Made by a program: the position numbers and the translations under genes
NCBI RefSeq assembly: GCF_009759665.1
Contig: NZ_WQNE01000016.1
Location: 100,301-164,300, forward strand
Length of the DNA stretch: 64,000 nt
Direction: 5' to 3'
Source: Bradyrhizobium cajani
GTDB taxonomy: Bacteria > Pseudomonadota > Alphaproteobacteria > Rhizobiales > Xanthobacteraceae
The notes under the pieces: generated by a model
What the model was told of the DNA's origin: nothing
Databases searched by the model: none
Seen by the model: only the letters and a program-made list of their open reading frames with translations
Shown: positions 26,468 through 34,820 of the stretch, one piece after another
How positions within the stretch are numbered: the stretch's first letter is position 1
Layout: each line of letters opens with the position of its first letter

Positions 26468-26986
26468 ATGGGTGGCTATTTTCAACGCCAACTTGCCGTT
26501 TATGTCGAGTACCATCGTGATCCTCGGAATACGGCGATGCATGTGGTCGGCATTCTCCTGCTGTTCACCGGCGCCGTGCTGCCGCTGACCCTGGTGAAGG
26601 TGCCGCTGTTCGGAATGGAGCTCAGCCTGGCGGTCATCCTGGCCTTGCCGGTTCTGGTCTATTGGCTGCTGCTCGACGTGGCGCTCGGGGTCGGTATTCT
26701 GGTCGTCTCCATCGTGCTGTTTTCGATCGCAACGAGCGTTGCGGCCCAAGTCAGCATCGTGGCGATGTGGGCGATCTTCGCCACGCTGGTCGTGCTCGGC
26801 TTCGCCGCGCAGACCATCGGCCACAAGGTTTTTGAGGGGCGCGAGGCCTCGTTGTTCACCTTTCCCTCGCATCTTTTGCTTGGACCGATGTTCGTGATGG
26901 CAAAATTATTCATCGCGCTGGGTTTTCGTCGCGACCTTGCCGCGATTCTGGCGCCTCTTCCGACCAATTCCCTTTCAACCCGATAG
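26468..26986 (+). CDS. Mpo1-like (DUF962/YGL010w) membrane protein
   Basis: This 172-residue membrane protein has the family N-terminus MGGYFQRQLAVYVEYHRDPR, then NTAMHVVG, four to five hydrophobic segments, and AQTIGHKVFEG. The spaced histidines (YHRD, MHVVG, IGHKVFEG) correspond to those of yeast Mpo1, an Fe(II) 2-hydroxy fatty acid dioxygenase of the alpha-oxidation pathway; activity here is inferred only. I start at ATG 26468; a GTG at 26450 is in frame. It is followed at 30 bases by an SDR gene on the same strand. Confidence 0.85.
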   Translation: MGGYFQRQLAVYVEYHRDPRNTAMHVVGILLLFTGAVLPLTLVKVPLFGMELSLAVILALPVLVYWLLLDVALGVGILVVSIVLFSIATSVAAQVSIVAMWAIFATLVVLGFAAQTIGHKVFEGREASLFTFPSHLLLGPMFVMAKLFIALGFRRDLAAILAPLPTNSLSTR

Positions 26987-27015
26987 CTCCAGAAGCGAAA
27001 CAGTAAACCTTCTTC

Positions 27016-28047
27016 ATGGCTCTCGTACTGGTTACCGGTGGCAGTGGTTTCATCGGACATCATCTCGTAGATGCGCTCCGCGCCCGAGGGCAGCGGGTAC
27101 GCGTTCTCGATGTGCGTCCGCCAGCCGCGGCGAACGCGGACGTTGAACATGTGCACGGTTCAGTGCTCGACGGCGCCGCGGTCGATGCCGCGCTCGCCGG
27201 CGTCGAGCAGGTCTATCACCTCGCCGGCCTGCCCGGCATGTGGGTCGCCAACAAACAGGACTTTCACGACGTCAATTGCCGCGGCACCGAAGTCATGCTC
27301 GCGGCAGCGATGAAGCGCGGCGTGTCGCGCTTCCTGCATTGCTCGACGGAATCGATCCTGTTTCCCTATACCGACCTCAACGGTGTTGCCGCCGAAGAGG
27401 CGCTCCAGCCGGCCGATGCGATGCCCGGCGCCTATACGCGGTCGAAGTCGCTCGCCGAGCATCATGCTGCCAAGGCCGCGGCCGATGGCTTTCCGCTCGT
27501 GATCGGCACGCCGACCATGCCGATCGGAGCTGCCGACCACAATCTGACGCCGCCGACGGCGATGCTGTGGTACTTCCTCCAGAAGAAGGTGCAGCCGCAT
27601 CTCAACTTCCTGGTCAATCTCGTCGATGTCCGCGATGTCGCGATGGGCCTCGTGCTGACCATGGAGCGCGGCCGCATCGGCCAGCGCTACATCCTCGGCG
27701 GCGACTGCGTCCCGCTCGGCAATATCCTGCGGATGATGTCCGCGATGAGCGGGCGCCGGCAGTTTCCGGTCGTCGTGCCCGGCAGGATCGCCGAGCTTTC
27801 GGGCATCATGCTCGAATACATCTCCGATCGCATCACGCGCCGGCCGCCTAACGGCACCGCCGAGGGCGTGCGCATCGCGCTCGCCGCGAGCGACCTCTCG
27901 ATCGGCAAGGCGCGGACCGAGCTCGGCTACTCGCCGCGCCCGATCGAGCCGGTGCTGCGCGAAACCATCACCCATCTGCTTGCCCGCAACGGCCAGCGGC
28001 CTTCCGGCGCCATCGAGCATCACGCGCTTTCCTCGCGCGCGGGCTGA
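27016..28047 (+). CDS. NAD-dependent epimerase/dehydratase (extended SDR)
   Basis: This 343-residue cytosolic extended SDR has the Rossmann motif VTGGSGFIGHHL, then DVRPP for the cofactor ribose, VYHLAGLPG, STES for the active-site Ser, and YTRSKSLAE giving the Tyr-x-x-x-Lys pair. The C-terminal substrate domain resembles sterol/sugar-nucleotide type enzymes (3beta-HSD or HpnA-like), but I cannot fix the substrate. It sits between the Mpo1-like and ICMT-like genes with short gaps (29 and 27 bases), so the three probably form an operon linked to lipid modification. Confidence 0.88.
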   Translation: MALVLVTGGSGFIGHHLVDALRARGQRVRVLDVRPPAAANADVEHVHGSVLDGAAVDAALAGVEQVYHLAGLPGMWVANKQDFHDVNCRGTEVMLAAAMKRGVSRFLHCSTESILFPYTDLNGVAAEEALQPADAMPGAYTRSKSLAEHHAAKAAADGFPLVIGTPTMPIGAADHNLTPPTAMLWYFLQKKVQPHLNFLVNLVDVRDVAMGLVLTMERGRIGQRYILGGDCVPLGNILRMMSAMSGRRQFPVVVPGRIAELSGIMLEYISDRITRRPPNGTAEGVRIALAASDLSIGKARTELGYSPRPIEPVLRETITHLLARNGQRPSGAIEHHALSSRAG

Positions 28048-28074
28048 AGCCGCCGCCCAACCCAAAGAACCTTC

Positions 28075-28701
28075 ATGTCCTTCGATTTCAGCAAGCTTCT
28101 CTCTGTCGCCTGGGGTGGTTGGACCACGACCTGGCCGACGCAACTGCTCGCCCTGATCTGGCTCGCCTGGCTCGCAAGCTGGGTCGGCGCCTCGTTCTGG
28201 CAGGGCCGCACCCAGAAGCAGGTGTTGACGCTGGAGTCCGGCCGCTATCGCATCCCGATCCTGGTGGGCGGCATCCTGTTCACGCCGTGGACCGCGGAAG
28301 TGCTGAACGAGAAGCCGCTGTGGGTCTTCAGCAATGCCGGTGTCTACATCACGGCCCTGATCGTGCTCGCCGGCATCTCCTTCACCTGGTGGGGACGGCT
28401 GCATCTCGGAAAGTTCTGGTCCAACACCATCACCCACAAGGAAGACCATCGCGTCATCGACACCGGCCCGTACGGCATCGTGCGCCATCCGATCTACACC
28501 GGCCTGATCGCCGGCATGCTCGCGACCGGCATTGCCGTCGGCACGGTCACCGCGATCCTCGGCGCCGTCCTGATCTCGCTCGGCATGTGGCAGAAGGGCC
28601 GGATGGAAGAGGTGTTCCTGTCCAAGGAGCTCGGCGAGGACGCCTACGGCGCCTATTGCCGTCGCGTCCCGATGATCATCCCGTTCCTGTCGCCGCGGTG
28701 A
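28075..28701 (+). CDS. Isoprenylcysteine methyltransferase-like (ICMT/PEMT family) membrane protein
   Basis: This 208-residue membrane protein has five or so hydrophobic segments and the family signature DTGPYGIVRHPIYTG near residue 137, followed by MEEVFLSKELGEDAYGAYC. The conserved Arg-His-Pro and the downstream Glu pair match the SAM-binding region of ICMT-like phospholipid/isoprenoid methyltransferases. Its substrate in bacteria is generally unknown. It is the third gene of the unit starting at 26468 and is followed by a perfect 25-bp inverted repeat. Confidence 0.87.
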   Translation: MSFDFSKLLSVAWGGWTTTWPTQLLALIWLAWLASWVGASFWQGRTQKQVLTLESGRYRIPILVGGILFTPWTAEVLNEKPLWVFSNAGVYITALIVLAGISFTWWGRLHLGKFWSNTITHKEDHRVIDTGPYGIVRHPIYTGLIAGMLATGIAVGTVTAILGAVLISLGMWQKGRMEEVFLSKELGEDAYGAYCRRVPMIIPFLSPR

Positions 28702-28731
28702 GGCGCGCTCTCGCGTCCGGACGCGCGGCTT

Positions 28732-28800
28732 GTAGCCCGCATGAGCGAAGCGATATGCGGGACCAGTCGCCCCGGATATCGCTTCGCTCATGCGGGCTAC
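28732..28800. repeat. Perfect 25-bp inverted repeat element
   Basis: The arms 28732-28756 and 28776-28800 (beginning GTAGCCCGCATGAGCG) are exact reverse complements around a 19-base spacer. The core GTAGCCCG is shared with the element at 52242-52327. It lies 31 bases after the ICMT-like stop and may also act as a terminator hairpin. Confidence 0.9.
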
Positions 28801-28875
28801 GGGAATCATTACCAGGAACCGCCCCTCCGCTCGCCCGTTACCCCTCGACCTGCATCGACCGCAGAGCATCGAGCC

Positions 28876-29085
28876 ATGTCGGACGCCTACGACTATTTTC
28901 GCGCGCATGCGATCGCCGCCGTCCGCAAGGCGCGGGCGCTGCGGCCCGGACGATCGAAGCAGAAGCAACGCACCGTGGCGCGGGTCTATCATCTCCTGTC
29001 CAAGGAGGCTGCGCTCGCACCGAACATCCATCATCTCGATGATTTTCGCGTAGCCCGGCGGCTGGAGCGGCAGATCGGCCGGTGA
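28876..29085 (+). CDS. Small basic conserved hypothetical, 69 aa
   Basis: This small, strongly basic protein starts MSDAYDYFRAHAIAAVRKAR and ends HLDDFRVARRLERQIGR. The composition (many Arg/Lys, RSKQKQRTVARVYHLL) looks like a cytosolic nucleic-acid- or ribosome-associated protein. I know similar short proteins from Bradyrhizobium only as hypotheticals. ATG 28876 is preferred over an in-frame ATG at 28741, because the intervening sequence is the palindromic element and not protein-like. Confidence 0.65.
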   Translation: MSDAYDYFRAHAIAAVRKARALRPGRSKQKQRTVARVYHLLSKEAALAPNIHHLDDFRVARRLERQIGR

Positions 29086-29228
29086 TGTCCCGGGTAAGGC
29101 CCGTCGGCGCTCGTCCCATGCAAATTCGGTCGGCTGCCATTCCACGGGAATAGGCCCCGGCGGCGTGCCGCACAGGTTGACGTCTGCCCCGTCAGCCAGT
29201 TGGATGCGCGCGCAAACAGGGGCTTCTC

Positions 29229-30533
29229 ATGACCTTTTCCAGCATCTTCGCGCAGTTCGTCGCATTCCTTGGTGGCGTCGCGCTGCAATGGCGGAAGCTG
29301 TCCGGCACCGAGCCCGCGCCGGCCTGGGGAGAGAAGCCGGCCATTCCCGAAGCCAAGCCGCAAGGCGCCATCCCGACCTTGAAGATGCCGACCGCGCGCG
29401 GCTGGAGCGAGGGGCAGAAGCCGACGGTCGCGCCCGGGCTCAAGGTCAACGCGTTTGCGACCGGCCTCGACCATCCGCGCTGGATCGAGGTGCTGCCCAA
29501 CGGCGACGTGCTGATCGCTGAAGCGACGCAGATCGCCGGTCCGCCGCGCAGCGTGTTTCACTATGCGATGCAGGCGACGATGCGGCGCGCCGCGGCCCTC
29601 GGCGTTTCCGCCAACCGCATCACGCTGCTGCGCGACAAGGACGGCGACGGCCTCGCCGAATATCGCGGCGCGTTCATGGAGAACCTCAGCCAGCCCTTCG
29701 GCATGGCGCTGGTCGGCGACACCTTCTATGTCGGCAACACCGATGGCGTGATGGCCTTTCCCTATGTCGCGAACGCAGATCGCATCACCGCGCCGGGCAA
29801 GCGGCTCACGACGTTCAAGCCGAGCGGCCACTGGACACGGAGTCTTCTGGCAAGCCCCGACGGCAAAAAGCTCTATGCCGGCGTCGGCTCGCTCAGCAAC
29901 ATCGCCGAGACGGGCATGGAGGTCGAGGAAGGCCGCGCCGCGGTCTACGAGCTCGACCTCGTCGCCGGCACGCATCGCATCTTCGGCGCCGGCCTGCGCA
30001 ATCCCGTGGGACTCGCGTGGGAGCCGACGACCGGCGTGCTCTGGACCGTCGTCAACGAGCGCGACGGTCTCGGCGACGAAACGCCGCCGGACTATCTGAC
30101 CTCGGTGCGCGACGGCGGCTTCTACGGCTGGCCCTATTGCTATTGGGGCAAGACCGTGGACGACCGCGTGCCGCAGGACCCGGCGATGGTCGCCAAGGCG
30201 CTTCAACCGGATTACGCGCTCGGCGGCCACACCGCCTCGCTCGGCCTGTGCTGGATGCCCGCGGGCACGCTGCCCGGCTTCCCCGACGGCATGGTGATCG
30301 GCCAGCACGGCTCATGGAATCGCAGCAAGCTCTCCGGCTACAAACTGGTGTTCATCCCGTTCGAGAACGGAAAGCCCTCCGGCCCCGGTCGCGACATCCT
30401 GTCGGGCTTCCTGTCCCCGGACGAGAAAGAATCCTACGGCCGCCCGGTCGGCGTCACGATCGGCCCCGACAAGAAGTCGCTGCTGATGGCCGACGACGTC
30501 GGCAACGTGATCTGGCGCGTGACGGGCGCGTAA
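29229..30533 (+). CDS. L-sorbosone/glucose dehydrogenase-like (GSDH) beta-propeller protein
   Basis: This 434-residue protein has a membrane/signal-like N-terminus (FAQFVAFLGGVALQW) and then a six-bladed propeller of the soluble PQQ-dependent sugar dehydrogenase family. Visible pieces are GLDHPRWIEVLPNGDVLIAE, RITLLRDKDGDGLAEYR, LSQPFGMALVGDTFYVGN, AGLRNPVGLAWEP, TVVNERDGLGDETPPDYL and YGWPYCYWG. It would oxidise a sugar or related alcohol in the periplasm using PQQ; the substrate is not evident. It is a single gene, followed by a repeat-bearing intergenic region. Confidence 0.88.
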   Translation: MTFSSIFAQFVAFLGGVALQWRKLSGTEPAPAWGEKPAIPEAKPQGAIPTLKMPTARGWSEGQKPTVAPGLKVNAFATGLDHPRWIEVLPNGDVLIAEATQIAGPPRSVFHYAMQATMRRAAALGVSANRITLLRDKDGDGLAEYRGAFMENLSQPFGMALVGDTFYVGNTDGVMAFPYVANADRITAPGKRLTTFKPSGHWTRSLLASPDGKKLYAGVGSLSNIAETGMEVEEGRAAVYELDLVAGTHRIFGAGLRNPVGLAWEPTTGVLWTVVNERDGLGDETPPDYLTSVRDGGFYGWPYCYWGKTVDDRVPQDPAMVAKALQPDYALGGHTASLGLCWMPAGTLPGFPDGMVIGQHGSWNRSKLSGYKLVFIPFENGKPSGPGRDILSGFLSPDEKESYGRPVGVTIGPDKKSLLMADDVGNVIWRVTGA

Positions 30534-30604
30534 CCCCGACACAGCTGTGTTCCCTCCCCGCCTGAGGCAGGGCTATCGCATATGGCATTTTGCGTGACCT
30601 GAGC

Positions 30605-30744
30605 GCGCGCCTCGTCCTTCGAGACGACCGCTTCGCGGTCTCCTCAGGATGAGGCTAAGCGGCATCGGCGCTCGTCGAAACTGCTGCCACGCACTCGGTC
30701 CTCATCCTGAGGGCCCGCCAACGGCGGGCGTCTCGAAGGACGGC
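30605..30744. repeat. Dispersed palindromic element, copy 2 (inverse of 8014-8151)
   Basis: This element of about 140 bp is the reverse complement of the copy at 8014-8151, with hairpins CGACCGCTTCGCGGTC and GCCCGCCAACGGCGGGC at its ends. It occupies much of the 324-base gap between the convergent sorbosone dehydrogenase-like and aspartate dehydrogenase genes. No gene is visible in that gap. Confidence 0.85.
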
Positions 30745-30857
30745 CACAAAGAAATTGGCAGCATATGCGATAGCCCTCCCCACAAGGGGGGAGGGAACGG
30801 AGAGAGCACTGCCGTTGGTCGAGCTTGACTAGACCTCAACTCATCATCCTCTAAAAC

Positions 30858-31682
30858 TCACGTCCCGACGCAGAGCGTGGCGCGCTGCTTGCGCAGCAGC
30901 GCGATCACGGAGAGCGCCGTGATCAGCCCGGTCTTGGGATTCTCGGACGGGATGTTCTCGATGGACATCGAGAAGCGCGCCGAATCCGCCTCGACCTCGA
31001 TGCGGTGAACGTTGCGCGTCACCGTCGGGTCGGCCCAGATCTGCACTTGGGTTCGGTCGGGCCCGACGCCCGCGAGCGACAGCGCAACCGCGACGTTGAG
31101 ATTGGCCGGGAAGCCCTTTGCGGCCTCGCGCGCGGTGCCTTCGAACAGCTTGAGCGGCTCGCGCAGATTGTCGATGTCGATGTTGTTCTCGACGATGAAC
31201 GGCGCACCCTTCAAACCGTCGATCGGCTTGCGCGTCACCATCTTCACGGAATGGATGGTACCGACCGCGGCGGCGTTGACGGCGTCGAGCCCGATCAGCG
31301 CGCCGGTCGGCACGATGATGCGGCCGCCATTGGCGCGGGCGAGATCGACGAGATCGAAATTGTCGAGCAGCCCGCCGACGCTGACGACGACCGCGGACTT
31401 GCCGCGCCTCACCGCGGGTTCGACGATCTCGCGCAGGTGCTGACTTGGGGCGCATTCGACCACGATGTCGGCGACGTCGCCGAGCTGGTCGATCGGCACG
31501 ATTGTCGGCGAACGACGCAGGCCATCGACGAGCGCTTGGTGCTTCGCGGGATCGCGCACCGCGATGGCCGACAGCGTCAGGCCTTCGATGCCCTGATCGA
31601 GCGCGGTCGCGATTTTGGTGCCGATCGATCCCAGCCCGGCAATGCCCACCCGCAACTCGCTCACAGCTTTCCGCTCGGTCAT
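30858..31682 (-). CDS. Aspartate dehydrogenase family protein
   Basis: This 274-residue NAD(P)-dependent enzyme of the L-aspartate dehydrogenase (NadX-like) family has Rossmann GIAGLGSIGTKIATAL, then VVECAPSQHLREIVEP, VSVGGLLDN, IIVPTGALIGLDAVNAA and a C-terminal FPANLNVAVALSLAGVG. Family members convert L-aspartate to iminoaspartate and ammonia, but related proteins use other substrates and there are no NAD synthesis genes nearby. ATG 31682 begins MTERKAVSELRVG. A divergent or upstream promoter must lie in the 38 bases after the LysR gene or be shared with it, so co-transcription with the LysR gene is likely. Confidence 0.88.
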   Translation of the reverse strand: MTERKAVSELRVGIAGLGSIGTKIATALDQGIEGLTLSAIAVRDPAKHQALVDGLRRSPTIVPIDQLGDVADIVVECAPSQHLREIVEPAVRRGKSAVVVSVGGLLDNFDLVDLARANGGRIIVPTGALIGLDAVNAAAVGTIHSVKMVTRKPIDGLKGAPFIVENNIDIDNLREPLKLFEGTAREAAKGFPANLNVAVALSLAGVGPDRTQVQIWADPTVTRNVHRIEVEADSARFSMSIENIPSENPKTGLITALSVIALLRKQRATLCVGT

Positions 31683-31720
31683 GACATCCCACCTCCTCGC
31701 CAAGCCAACGTCATAACCCC

Positions 31721-32638
31721 TCAGGCATCCCGCGCATAGCTGCGCAGGCGCGCCTCCAGCAGCGCCAGCATTGCGTCGCGGGCCGGATCGCGCGAGCCGC
31801 GCAGCCATGCGGCCGCGAGCGGCAGCCGGCCGACCGGACCATTCCGCTTCGGCCGGAGCGGCACGAAGCGTACGCCGGTGACCGCCATGCGCGCGGTCCA
31901 GCGCGGCACGATCGCGACCCCGAGCTTGGTTGCGACCAGATTGATGATGGTCTGTTTCTCGTCGGCGACCTGCACGATGCGCGGCGTCAATCCTGCCTGC
32001 TCGAACAGTTTGACCGTGAGGTCGTGGCTGTGCGGCCGCGAGCGGCGGTCCGGCACCAGCATCGCCTCCTCGGCGATATCGGCCAGCGTGATTGATTTGC
32101 GCCCGGCCATCGCGTGCCGCTGCGGGAACGCCACGATGGCGGTCTCCTGGAGCAGATCGCGGAATTCGAGCCGCTTGTCGGCGCGGCCGGGCGGACGGAC
32201 GAAGGCGAGATCGAGCGCCCCGGTCAGGATCTTCGGCAGCAGACGGACCGTCTTGTCCTCGAGAAGCTGCACCGCGATGTCAGGGTGCTTGTCGCGGAAA
32301 TCGCGCAGCAGCGGCGGCAGCAAGCCGGCCGCCGCGCTGTCGATGGCGCCGATCCGCAGGCGGCGCGGGGCGCCCGCGCGCGAGCGGTTGCGCAAGTTAC
32401 TCTCAACCGCCTCGACCCGGGCAAGGATGGCGCGGGCATCGCGCAGCAGCGTCGTTCCGTCCTCGGTAAGCGACACGGCACGCGTCGTCCGCGCGAACAG
32501 CCGCGTTCCCAGGTCCTCCTCCAGCAGCCTGATCTGACGGCCGAGCGCTGAGGGCAGCATCTGGAGCTGCTGCGCCGCGCGGCCGAAATGCAACTGCTCG
32601 GCCGCCGCCACGAAGCATCGGAGTTGCTGCAATTCCAT
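31721..32638 (-). CDS. LysR-family transcriptional regulator
   Basis: This 305-residue regulator has a winged helix-turn-helix at residues 1-60 (LRCFVAAAEQLHFGRAAQQL; LGRQIRLLEEDLGTRLF) and a type 2 periplasmic-binding effector domain from about residue 90. It is divergent from the tartrate/D-malate dehydrogenase gene, the usual arrangement for control of that gene (compare DmlR/dmlA in E. coli), and 38 bases upstream of the aspartate dehydrogenase gene on its own strand. It therefore may control one or both. A palindrome sits between it and the divergent gene at 32668-32688. Confidence 0.93.
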   Translation of the reverse strand: MELQQLRCFVAAAEQLHFGRAAQQLQMLPSALGRQIRLLEEDLGTRLFARTTRAVSLTEDGTTLLRDARAILARVEAVESNLRNRSRAGAPRRLRIGAIDSAAAGLLPPLLRDFRDKHPDIAVQLLEDKTVRLLPKILTGALDLAFVRPPGRADKRLEFRDLLQETAIVAFPQRHAMAGRKSITLADIAEEAMLVPDRRSRPHSHDLTVKLFEQAGLTPRIVQVADEKQTIINLVATKLGVAIVPRWTARMAVTGVRFVPLRPKRNGPVGRLPLAAAWLRGSRDPARDAMLALLEARLRSYARDA

Positions 32639-32667
32639 TCCGGACCTCTCGTCTCGCCATGCGAGGA

Positions 32668-32688
32668 TTATATCATTTTTTTGTATAA
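32668..32688. promoter_or_regulatory. Candidate LysR operator, TTATA-N11-TATAA
   Basis: A perfect 5-bp inverted repeat with an 11-base T-rich spacer lies 29 bases from the LysR start, in the only AT-rich patch of the divergent region. LysR proteins typically bind short dyads with this spacing. This is an inference from position and symmetry. Confidence 0.45.
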
Positions 32689-32785
32689 ACCAGCGTCAAT
32701 TGAGTCTGCTGCTCGCCCCGTTTAGCTTCGCCGCCGACGCAGACCGTCAGATATGCTGGCGCGATCTCTCAAACGGAGCCCTCCC

Positions 32786-33859
32786 ATGCGCACCCATTCG
32801 ATCGCAGCAATCCCCGCCGACGGCATCGGCCCCGAGGTCATCTCGGCCGGCGTCCGCGTGCTGGAGGCGCTGGCAAAGCGCAGCGGCGACCTCGCCTTCA
32901 ACGTCAGGACCTTTGACTGGGGCTCGGATTACTACAAGAAGCACGGCGTGATGATGCCGGCCGACGGCCTTACCGAGTTGAAGAAGTTCGACGCGATCTA
33001 TTTCGGCGCGGTCGGGGCGCCCGACGTGCCCGACCACATCACGCTTTGGGGCCTGCGCTTGCCGATCTGCCAGGGCTTTGACCAATACGCCAATGTGCGG
33101 CCGACAAAGATCCTGCCGGGCGTCGCCTCGCCGCTGCGCAATGTCGGCGTCGGCCATCTCGACTGGGTGATCGTGCGCGAGAATTCGGAAGGCGAATATG
33201 CCGGCATGGGCGGCCGCGCGCACAAGGGCTTGCCGGAAGAGGTCGGGACGGAAGTCGCGGTGTTCACCCGCGTCGGCGTCACGCGGATCATGCGCTATGC
33301 GTTCCAGCTCGCACAGTCGCGCCCGCGCAAGCTGCTCACCGTCGTGACCAAATCGAATGCGCAGCGCCATGGCATGGTGATGTGGGACGAGATCGCGGCG
33401 GAGGTCGCTACCGAATTCCCCGATGTCAGCTGGGACAAGATGCTGGTCGATGCCATGACCGTGCGCATGACGCTGCATCCGAAGAGCCTCGACACCATCG
33501 TTGCGACCAACCTCCACGCCGACATCCTCTCCGATCTCGCCGGTGCGCTTGCGGGGAGCCTCGGCGTGGCGCCGACCGGCAACATCGATCCGCAGCGCCG
33601 CTTTCCCTCGATGTTCGAGCCGATCCACGGCTCGGCCTTCGACATCACCGGCAAGGGCATCGCCAATCCGGTTGCGACCTTCTGGACCGGCGCGCAGATG
33701 CTCGAGCATCTCGGCGAGAAGGACGCCGCTGCCCGGCTGATGGCAGCCGTCGAGCGCGTCTGTGCAGCCGGCGTGCTGACACCCGATGTCGGCGGCAAGG
33801 CGACGACGAAGGAAGTGACGGACGCGGTGATCGACGCGATCCACGGCTCGAACGCATAG
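32786..33859 (+). CDS. Tartrate dehydrogenase / D-malate dehydrogenase family enzyme
   Basis: This 357-residue member of the isocitrate/isopropylmalate dehydrogenase fold shows the start IAAIPADGIGPEVI, substrate/metal pieces DWVIVRENSEGEYAGMGG, the KSNAQRHGMVMWDE lysine region, DAMTVRM, NLHADILSDLAGALAGSLG and FEPIHGSAFDITGKG. The VRENSEGEY motif and overall length fit the tartrate dehydrogenase/decarboxylase and DmlA group, which oxidise and decarboxylate tartrate or D-malate with NAD and a divalent metal. ATG 32786 follows ACGGAG. It is controlled, probably, by the divergent LysR. Confidence 0.92.
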   Translation: MRTHSIAAIPADGIGPEVISAGVRVLEALAKRSGDLAFNVRTFDWGSDYYKKHGVMMPADGLTELKKFDAIYFGAVGAPDVPDHITLWGLRLPICQGFDQYANVRPTKILPGVASPLRNVGVGHLDWVIVRENSEGEYAGMGGRAHKGLPEEVGTEVAVFTRVGVTRIMRYAFQLAQSRPRKLLTVVTKSNAQRHGMVMWDEIAAEVATEFPDVSWDKMLVDAMTVRMTLHPKSLDTIVATNLHADILSDLAGALAGSLGVAPTGNIDPQRRFPSMFEPIHGSAFDITGKGIANPVATFWTGAQMLEHLGEKDAAARLMAAVERVCAAGVLTPDVGGKATTKEVTDAVIDAIHGSNA

Positions 33860-33939
33860 CATTGTGGCTCAGGACGCCTGAGGGGCCTTGTGGTCCATGA
33901 ACTCAACATCAATGCGGATTCAGTGGACCGGCCGCGACG

Positions 33940-34794
33940 TCACTGCACGCCATAGCGCGCGAAGGCGTCGCCGACCTTGACGTCGATGAGCCGTGCGGCC
34001 GAGACGTCGCGATCGCCGCCGGCCTTGTCACCCTGCCTGAGTCTGGCCAGCCCGCGCCCATGGAGCGCGCTTGCCTGATTTGGCGCCAGGCGCAACGCCG
34101 AATTGTAGTCGTCGATGGCCGCGGCGAACTGGCCCATCTTCAGATGGATCAGCGCACGGGAATCGTATGTCGCGGCATCGTTTGATCCCGTCTGGATCGC
34201 CCTGTCGCAGTCGTCGAGCCCGGCCTGGAGATCACCGATGATCGCTCGGGTCCAGCACCGCCCGCTCCTTGCCAATCTCGAATCCGGATCGAGGCGGATG
34301 GCCTCGTCGAAGTCCCGCACGGCCCGATCATACTGGTTCAATTTAAGATGGGCCTCGGCGCGGTTGGCGAAGGCGCCGCCATAACCGGGGTTGAGCCGGA
34401 TTGCCTCATCGAAAGCCTTGATGGCGTCGCCATACGCGCCCTTCCTCAAATAGGCCACGCCGCGGTTGTTCACCGGCTTGACGTAGCCAGACGCGAGTTC
34501 GATCGCCCGATCGAAATCGCTGATCGCACGGTCGTACTCCGCTGTCGCGGTATAGGCGTTGCCACGATTGTTGTAGGCCACGGCCAGCGCGGTCGCCTTG
34601 ACGTCACCCGAATTGATGAGCGCCGTACAACCGGCGATCCGGGCTTGCGCCGGGATGCGGTCCGCACCGTTGCACTGCTCAACGGTCTTGAGCCGACTGC
34701 TCTTCTGCGGCTGCTGCGCGGCCGCCGGCGACCCGAGCAACAGCAGGGCGAGAATGGGCGCGACGCTGCCGATGATGGCGGCCCTCATAATCAT
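33940..34794 (-). CDS. Exported TPR-repeat protein
   Basis: This 284-residue protein has a signal peptide (IIGSVAPILALLLLGSPAAAQQ), a short Cys-containing N-region (QCNGADRIPAQARIAGC) and about six tetratricopeptide repeats. Examples are AYNNRGNAYTATAEYDRAIS, AFANRAEAHLKLNQYDRAVR and TYDSRALIHLKMGQFAAAID. It should be a periplasmic protein-protein interaction scaffold. It begins 26 bases after the stand-alone FecR gene on the same strand, so the two are likely co-transcribed and divergent from the RTX adhesin gene. An alternative ATG lies at 34788. Confidence 0.87.
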   Translation of the reverse strand: MIMRAAIIGSVAPILALLLLGSPAAAQQPQKSSRLKTVEQCNGADRIPAQARIAGCTALINSGDVKATALAVAYNNRGNAYTATAEYDRAISDFDRAIELASGYVKPVNNRGVAYLRKGAYGDAIKAFDEAIRLNPGYGGAFANRAEAHLKLNQYDRAVRDFDEAIRLDPDSRLARSGRCWTRAIIGDLQAGLDDCDRAIQTGSNDAATYDSRALIHLKMGQFAAAIDDYNSALRLAPNQASALHGRGLARLRQGDKAGGDRDVSAARLIDVKVGDAFARYGVQ

Positions 34795-34820
34795 CTTCGT
34801 GTCTCATCCCGAAGATCGCT

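Noticed and set aside
27160..29145. A 661-codon minus-strand open frame
   Set aside because: It is the antisense of the SDR and ICMT-like genes and runs through the palindromic element; no recognisable domain.
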